From Marinobacter sp. ATCH36 (GTDB taxonomy: Bacteria; Pseudomonadota; Gammaproteobacteria; Pseudomonadales; Oleiphilaceae): 64,000 bases of DNA. The notes beneath the pieces are model-generated. The model did no database searches. It worked only from the letters and a program-made list of their open reading frames with translations, and had not been told where the DNA came from. The translations under genes were made by a program, and so were the position numbers. Below, one piece after another: positions 59,046 to 64,000 of this stretch; positions within the stretch are counted from its first letter, which is position 1, and each line of letters starts with the position of its first letter. The stretch covers positions 992,001-1,056,000 of the forward strand of contig NZ_JAMJPL010000001.1 in assembly GCF_023555055.1 (NCBI RefSeq), in the 5' to 3' direction.

Positions 59046-60040
59046 GCTGCGAATACCTCTCCATTTCGTAAGCCTGCAAAGTACTGTTGAATACTGTCTT
59101 TCTGCTCCAGCGCGCAGTCAATGGCGTTGAAGCGTTTGCGGAATCGTTTGTCTTCGTCATGGGACTGGAGGTACCAGCCCACATGTTTTCTTGCGATGCG
59201 CACACCCATGGTCTCGCCATAAAAGGCATGCAACGCATCAAGGTGCTCACTGAGCACCTGTTCCACTTCGTCCACCGGCGGTTCCGAAAGATGCTTGCCG
59301 GTTTCCAGAAAATGCAGGATTTCCCGGAAAATCCAGGGGCGGCCCTGAGCACCGCGACCAATCAGTAATCCATCCGCGCCGGTGTGGCTCAGAACATGTT
59401 TTGCCTGTTCCGGCGATGTAATATCACCGTTGGCAAAGACCGGAATGCCAACCCGGGATTTCACCTCGGCGATGGTGTCGTACTCCGCCTCGCCCTTATA
59501 GGCATCGGCACGGGTGCGACCGTGTACAGCCAGTGCCTGTATTCCAGCATCCTCGGCCATACGTGCAATCAGCGGGGCGTTCCGGTGTTCCCGGTCCCAT
59601 CCCGTGCGCATTTTGAGGGTTACCGGGATATCCACCGCAGCCACAACAGCTTTCAAAATCTCCCGGACCAGCGCTTCATCCTTCATCAGCGCCGAGCCGG
59701 CGGCCTTGTTGCATACCTTCTTGGCCGGGCAGCCCATGTTGATATCAATGATCTGGGCGCCGAATTCAGCGTTGAGCCTGGCGGCATTGGCCAGCATGTC
59801 TGGATCACCGCCGGCTATCTGAACAGACCTGGGCTCGGGCTCACCCTGGTGATTCATTCGTGTCTGTGACTTGCGTGTGTTCCAGTGTCTGCTGTCCGCA
59901 ATGACCATTTCAGACACGGCCAGTCCCGCGCCCATACGCCGACAAAGCAGGCGAAAAGGACGATCGGTTACACCAGCCATGGGCGCAACGATCAGCGGAT
60001 TGGGCAAAGTGTACGGCCCGATTTTTGCCGTTGGCAGCAT
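59042..60040 (-). CDS. dusB: tRNA-dihydrouridine synthase B
   Basis: This flavoenzyme reduces uridine to dihydrouridine in the tRNA D-loop. The 332-residue chain has the FMN barrel motif [30 protein letters not shown] with the catalytic Cys, and [10 protein letters not shown]. The ATG at 60040 matches the usual DusB N-terminus; an in-frame GTG at 60058 would add six residues and has no ribosome site. It is translationally coupled to fis. Confidence 0.94.
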   Translation of the reverse strand: MLPTAKIGPYTLPNPLIVAPMAGVTDRPFRLLCRRMGAGLAVSEMVIADSRHWNTRKSQTRMNHQGEPEPRSVQIAGGDPDMLANAARLNAEFGAQIIDINMGCPAKKVCNKAAGSALMKDEALVREILKAVVAAVDIPVTLKMRTGWDREHRNAPLIARMAEDAGIQALAVHGRTRADAYKGEAEYDTIAEVKSRVGIPVFANGDITSPEQAKHVLSHTGADGLLIGRGAQGRPWIFREILHFLETGKHLSEPPVDEVEQVLSEHLDALHAFYGETMGVRIARKHVGWYLQSHDEDKRFRKRFNAIDCALEQKDSIQQYFAGLRNGEVFAA

Positions 60041-60256
60041 GATCTGAGTCCGTGTCACAGCGGGTTAAGCGAACGTCGGGTCTGAACGGTTGCTCAATAA
60101 GTAACCGATCCTGATCCGAAGGGCGGTAATGATACCGCCGGGAGAGATGCTATTGAAGGGGCGAGGTCATGAAAAAGTTGATTATTTTTCGTTCTGTCTG
60201 GTTGACTTTCAGGCAATTCGATGGGGGTCGCCACAATTTTGCAAGTAAGGACTTGC

Positions 60257-61477
60257 CTACTCCTGGTTGGCGCGGAAGGCAATGTTATAGTTCACGGCAT
60301 CTCTGCCCGGGTCACGAATATTAATGACAATCCTGACCGGAGTGTCCGTTGGCATGGCTTCCATTTCCTGACCTTCACCAGCGAGATACTCATTCGGTGT
60401 GAAGATGCTTTGGGCAACCACATCGCCATTCAGGTTGGAAAAGGTCAGGGCAATGGCGGGAAACGGTTGCTCGAACGCCGCCCGGTTGATGATGACGGCG
60501 TCGACCACTAACTGGCTACGGTTTTCGGGGTTGGTTCTTACCACAAGCTTGCGGCTCTGGATGGCGTCCACATTCACCAGTGGCTTCAACTCGCAGCCGG
60601 CGATTTCACAGCCTTTCTCATAGAAAGGGCGTAGCTCTGGTATCGAAGACAGGCGGTCAAACTGAAACCAGGTAACCTGTGCCACCAGTACGCCGATGAG
60701 TGCCAGTACGACCAGGGTCCAGAGAGTTGTTCTGAGGCGGGTGCCACCGCTGCCGGCAACAGCAACGGGCTCCCTGCGGAGATCGGTGTAAGGGGAGCTC
60801 GCCGTCATGGGTTCGTCGTCAACTGACGACGACCGGGGCTGGTCAACATAGAACCCTTCCGGTTCGTCTGCGGACTCAAGGCTCAGGTCCTCCCGCTGTG
60901 CTGGCTGCCCGTTGCTCGTCTGTGACGGTGCCTCTTCATCGGAGGTGTCTTCAGGTTGTGGCACATCAGCCTCGGGTTCATCCAGCTGGAGTGGCTTGGG
61001 AGGCTCTTCTTCGACAGGCTCCGGCTTGCGTGTTGGCGTGTCGTCGTCCGACAGCATTGCCTCAGCCCAGCTTTCGTCTATGTTTTCCTTGTTTTCGTCA
61101 TCTTCGGTTTCAAAGCTGCTGCTACCGCGCTCGTCTACCGTACGGAAGCTGTCGCTCAGTTCGTCGTCGGAAAACGTCAGTTTGGTGCCTGCGTAAGGGC
61201 CTTCAGCCGCATCTTCCTCTGGGTTGTCGGCAAAAATCAGGTCATCATCCGATGAAAACCTGTGCTCAGAGGATTTGTCCTGGTTCTCGCGCGCGGACCC
61301 GTCCCGCGGGGTTTTGCCGCCGTCGGCGGTGCCTGATATCTGATGCTCCACTGCATTGAATACAGCCATGCAATTGCCACAACGTACCTTTCCTCCGGCT
61401 ACACTAAGCTGGGCATCGGTCACCCGAAAGCGGGTTTCGCATTTCGGGCATCGTGTCTGCAAGCTGCTCTGGGTCAT
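60257..61477 (-). CDS. Zinc-ribbon and DUF3426 domain protein
   Basis: A 406-residue protein with an N-terminal MJ0042-type zinc ribbon (CPKCETRFRVTDAQL and CGNC near residues 10-36), a long acidic low-complexity linker (about 50-240), one membrane segment (LWTLVVLALIGVLVAQVTWF) and a periplasmic DUF3426 domain. It sits between prmA and dusB, its usual place in Pseudomonas relatives. Function is unknown. The 216-nt gap before dusB (60041-60256) carries a GCAAGT/ACTTGC hairpin right at the stop codon and otherwise nothing I can name. Confidence 0.85.
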   Translation of the reverse strand: MTQSSLQTRCPKCETRFRVTDAQLSVAGGKVRCGNCMAVFNAVEHQISGTADGGKTPRDGSARENQDKSSEHRFSSDDDLIFADNPEEDAAEGPYAGTKLTFSDDELSDSFRTVDERGSSSFETEDDENKENIDESWAEAMLSDDDTPTRKPEPVEEEPPKPLQLDEPEADVPQPEDTSDEEAPSQTSNGQPAQREDLSLESADEPEGFYVDQPRSSSVDDEPMTASSPYTDLRREPVAVAGSGGTRLRTTLWTLVVLALIGVLVAQVTWFQFDRLSSIPELRPFYEKGCEIAGCELKPLVNVDAIQSRKLVVRTNPENRSQLVVDAVIINRAAFEQPFPAIALTFSNLNGDVVAQSIFTPNEYLAGEGQEMEAMPTDTPVRIVINIRDPGRDAVNYNIAFRANQE

Positions 61478-61539
61478 GCTTCATTCCTGTAAGCGACATC
61501 GCTAGGAGTCACGGAGTTTAGTAGGTTCAGCCGTGTCCG

Positions 61540-62436
61540 TCACCTGTCGTTGCGTCGTCCTGTGAGTCGTATCCACTCTTCGCGCTGTTCCGGTTCGTCC
61601 ATGATGAACCAGGGCTCATAGGCCTCCATGACTTCGCGAGCCTGGTTGGATAGTATTCCGGATAACACGATATCGCCGCCTGGTTTCACCTTTGCTGCCA
61701 GCCTGGGGGCAAGTCCGATCAAGGGCTGGGCAAGGATATTGGCCAGCATGATGTCAGCCTTTGTGTCGGGCTCATCGCCGGGTAGAAACAGATCGAGCAG
61801 GTCTTCTTCAACCTTGTTGCGGCGCGCGTTTTCCCGGCTCGCTTCCAGTGCCTGGGGGTCGGTATCAACGCCGATCACATGATCCGCCCCCAGCAACAGG
61901 GCCGCGAGGCCGAGAATGCCCGAGCCGCAGCCGTAGTCGATCACCTGGTGTGACTCCACATCCTGGCCATCGAGCCATTCCAGGCACAGGGCTGTGGTGG
62001 GGTGGGTGCCGGTGCCAAAAGCCAGCCCCGGATCCAGCAGCAGGTTGGCCGCGTGCGGATCGGGAGCGTCGTGCCAGCTGGGCACGATCCACAGCCGCTC
62101 GCCAAAACGGAGTGGCTTGAAGTCTTCCATCCACTCGCGTTCCCAGTCCTTGTCTTCCACCAGGGTAACGTCGATATCTGGCAGGGACTGCTGTGTCTGC
62201 TGGTGCCAGGCATCCTGAACCGCAGCGCAAAGTTCCTCAATGTCCCGTTCCGAGCTGAACAGACCGGTCACGCTGGTCTGGTGCCAGAGCGGTGTCGTAC
62301 CGGGGTCGGGCTCATACAGTGGCTGGTCGGCGGCATCTTCCATGGAGACGGCTTCAGCACCCATCTCCATAAGCAGGTCCTCAAGCTGATCCGCATTGTC
62401 GGGATCAGCCGGGATCTGTAATTGTATCCAGGGCAT
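61540..62436 (-). CDS. prmA: Ribosomal protein L11 methyltransferase
   Basis: This enzyme trimethylates several amino groups of ribosomal protein L11. The 298-residue chain has an N-terminal L11-recognition domain (MPWIQLQIPADPDNADQLED) and a SAM domain with LAFGTGTHPTTALCLEWL and VIDYGCGSGILGLAALLLGA, plus the NILAQPLI motif. It lies 38 nt downstream of accC in the conserved accBC-prmA order. Confidence 0.96.
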   Translation of the reverse strand: MPWIQLQIPADPDNADQLEDLLMEMGAEAVSMEDAADQPLYEPDPGTTPLWHQTSVTGLFSSERDIEELCAAVQDAWHQQTQQSLPDIDVTLVEDKDWEREWMEDFKPLRFGERLWIVPSWHDAPDPHAANLLLDPGLAFGTGTHPTTALCLEWLDGQDVESHQVIDYGCGSGILGLAALLLGADHVIGVDTDPQALEASRENARRNKVEEDLLDLFLPGDEPDTKADIMLANILAQPLIGLAPRLAAKVKPGGDIVLSGILSNQAREVMEAYEPWFIMDEPEQREEWIRLTGRRNDR

Positions 62437-62474
62437 GTTGGTGTCCTGTTCGGTAGACGGATCAGCTGTACAGG

Positions 62475-63821
62475 TCAGTCCCGTATCAGTTTTTCCAGAT
62501 AATGAATGGTGAAGTCTACCTGTTTGAAACCGCCATCGCGTACCAGTTTCCGGTGCAGGGCCTGATTGGTCTTGATGCCCTCGACCAGAAGTTCGTCCAG
62601 GGCGTTCTTCATGCGGCGACGGGCTATTTCGCGATCATCGCCCCAGGTGATCAGTTTGGCCACCATGGAATCGTAGAACGGCGGCACCGTGTAGCCGCTG
62701 TAGAGGTGCGAGTCAACTCGTATGCCGTTGCCGCCGGGCGCATGAAAATGCTTGACCGTGCCGGGGCTGGGCACAAAGGTTTTCGGGTCTTCGGCGTTGA
62801 TGCGGCATTCCAGGGCATGGCCCGAAATCTTGATATCGTCCTGGGTATATTGCAGGGGCAGACCGCTGGCAATACGGAGCTGCTCGCGCACGATGTCCAC
62901 ACCAGTGACCATCTCGGACACCGGATGTTCCACCTGTACCCGGGTGTTCATCTCTATGAAGTAGAAGGCACCATCCTGATAGAGGAACTCGAACGTGCCC
63001 GCTCCGACATAGCCGATTTTCTTGCAGGCGTCGACACAGGCCTTCAGGGCGATTTCACGGGCTTCCGGGTCAATGTTTGGTGCGGGGGCTTCTTCCAGCA
63101 CCTTCTGGTGCCGGCGCTGCATGGAGCAGTCCCGGTCGCCCAGGTGGATTACATTGCCGTGGGTGTCCGCCAGTACCTGAACCTCCACATGGCGGGGGCG
63201 TTCAAGGTACTTTTCCAGATAAACCGTGGCATCGCCAAAGGTGTTCTTGGCTTCACTCTGGGTAATCTGCACGCTTTTCAGCAGCGCCGCCTCGGAGTGG
63301 ACTACCTGCATGCCGCGGCCTCCGCCGCCGGATGCCGCCTTGATGATTACCGGGTAGCCGATTCGTTTGGCGACTTCCAGAGTGCGCGCATCGTCGTCGG
63401 TAATCGGGCCATCGGAACCAGGAACGGTGGGAACGCCGGCTTCGATCATCGAGTTGATGGCAGAAACCTTGTTGCCCATAAGGCGAATGGTTTCAGCCCT
63501 GGGACCGATGAACCGGAAACCGCTTTTTTCCACCTGCTCGGCAAAATCCGCGTTTTCCGCTAGGAAACCATAACCGGGATGGATGCCGACAGAGTCTGTG
63601 ACTTCCGCAGCGCTGATAATTGCCGGGATGTTCAGGTAGCTTTCAGTGGCGTTATTGGGGCCTATACAGACGGACTCGTCCGCCAGGCGCACATGCATCA
63701 GCTCGCGGTCTATCTGCGAATGGACGGCCACGGTCTTGATTCCCAGCTCCTTGCAGGCTCGCAGGATGCGCAGGGCGATCTCGCCGCGGTTTGCGATCAG
63801 AACTTTTTCTAACATAGCCAT
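62475..63821 (-). CDS. accC: Acetyl-CoA carboxylase biotin carboxylase subunit
   Basis: This subunit carboxylates the biotin on AccB using ATP and bicarbonate, the first step of fatty-acid synthesis. The 448-residue chain opens [20 protein letters not shown], has the ATP-grasp glycine loop [17 protein letters not shown] and the active-site block [20 protein letters not shown]. The ATG at 63821 has GGTGA 7 nt upstream; the ATG two codons later (63815) gives the more usual N-terminus and is an equal candidate. It lies 16 nt downstream of accB. Confidence 0.96.
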   Translation of the reverse strand: MAMLEKVLIANRGEIALRILRACKELGIKTVAVHSQIDRELMHVRLADESVCIGPNNATESYLNIPAIISAAEVTDSVGIHPGYGFLAENADFAEQVEKSGFRFIGPRAETIRLMGNKVSAINSMIEAGVPTVPGSDGPITDDDARTLEVAKRIGYPVIIKAASGGGGRGMQVVHSEAALLKSVQITQSEAKNTFGDATVYLEKYLERPRHVEVQVLADTHGNVIHLGDRDCSMQRRHQKVLEEAPAPNIDPEAREIALKACVDACKKIGYVGAGTFEFLYQDGAFYFIEMNTRVQVEHPVSEMVTGVDIVREQLRIASGLPLQYTQDDIKISGHALECRINAEDPKTFVPSPGTVKHFHAPGGNGIRVDSHLYSGYTVPPFYDSMVAKLITWGDDREIARRRMKNALDELLVEGIKTNQALHRKLVRDGGFKQVDFTIHYLEKLIRD

Positions 63822-63837
63822 GAGGGTATCACCGGGT

Positions 63838-64000
63838 TCAGGAAATGATGATCAGTGGCTGGTCGAACTCGACCGGCTGCCCGTTTTCTACCAGAATCTC
63901 GGTAACGGTGCCGCTCTTGTCCGTCTCGATCTGGTTCATCATTTTCATGGCTTCCACGATGCACACCACATCACCAGCCTTCACTGATTGTCCCACTTCC
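63838..64000 (-). CDS. accB: Biotin carboxyl carrier protein of acetyl-CoA carboxylase (partial)
   Basis: Only the last 53 codons lie inside the window; the gene continues past the right edge. The fragment is the biotinyl domain with the biotinylated lysine in [10 protein letters not shown], preceded by GDVVCIV, and it ends in [10 protein letters not shown]. It is the first gene of accB-accC-prmA read on the minus strand. Confidence 0.95.
   Translation of the reverse strand, partial: EVGQSVKAGDVVCIVEAMKMMNQIETDKSGTVTEILVENGQPVEFDQPLIIIS

Overview
The window looks like a chromosomal segment of a marine, metabolically versatile gammaproteobacterium, most probably Marinobacter or a close relative. 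This is an inference from gene order and protein style, not a database result. The support is the block accB-accC-prmA-DUF3426-dusB-fis-purH-purD in pseudomonad-like order, a long pseudomonad-type isocitrate lyase, the fruBKA operon with a divergent fruR, a piuA-piuC iron-uptake pair, and many ion and TRAP transporters. No rRNA, tRNA, CRISPR array, insertion sequence or prophage was seen.

Region by region. 1-6.5 kb holds DAHP synthase, a LysE-type exporter, a disulfide oxidoreductase, Dps and a secreted lipoprotein. 6.5-9.0 kb holds a cyclopropane-synthase-like methyltransferase coupled to a flavoprotein reductase. 9.2-12.3 kb is a TakP-like TRAP transporter. 12.4-14.0 kb holds a radical SAM gene under an apparent LexA box and a helical-bundle gene. 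14.2-21.9 kb holds a GH84 glycosidase and the fructose PTS (fruR divergent from fruB-fruK-fruA) with a FruR-like operator. 21.9-29.5 kb holds a macrodomain protein, a DMT transporter, a ChaN lipoprotein, a SulP transporter, a beta-barrel protein and a Castor/Pollux-type channel. 29.5-33.7 kb is an operon of DUF1538 membrane proteins interleaved with two PII-like proteins and a CBS protein. Isocitrate lyase follows at 34.0-35.6 kb.

35.7-43.9 kb is the most unusual part. A four-gene cassette occurs twice in tandem. It encodes a repeat-rich secreted protein, a small secreted protein, a C39-like peptidase and another small secreted protein. Genes 2-4 look identical at DNA level between the copies, while gene 1 and its promoter region have diverged. 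Both copies keep the same upstream layout: an 8-4-8 dyad, a sigma-54-type -24/-12 box exactly 87 nt downstream of it, and a leader hairpin with GGA in its loop. Facing the second copy are an outer-membrane beta-barrel gene and an enhancer-binding-protein-like regulator that has lost canonical GAFTGA and Walker B residues. The layout recalls functional-amyloid systems such as Fap by analogy: secreted subunits, a C39 protease and an outer-membrane pore. The subunit sequences are ones I do not recognise.

44-64 kb holds a thioesterase, an SLC13 permease, a split ovothiol pathway (sulfoxide synthase plus separate methyltransferase), a solitary Hen1-type methyltransferase, a CPA2 antiporter, a lipoprotein hydrolase, and a Fur-box region with a candidate small RNA divergent from piuA-piuC. 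After a second thioesterase comes the long minus-strand housekeeping block purD to accB, which runs off the right edge.
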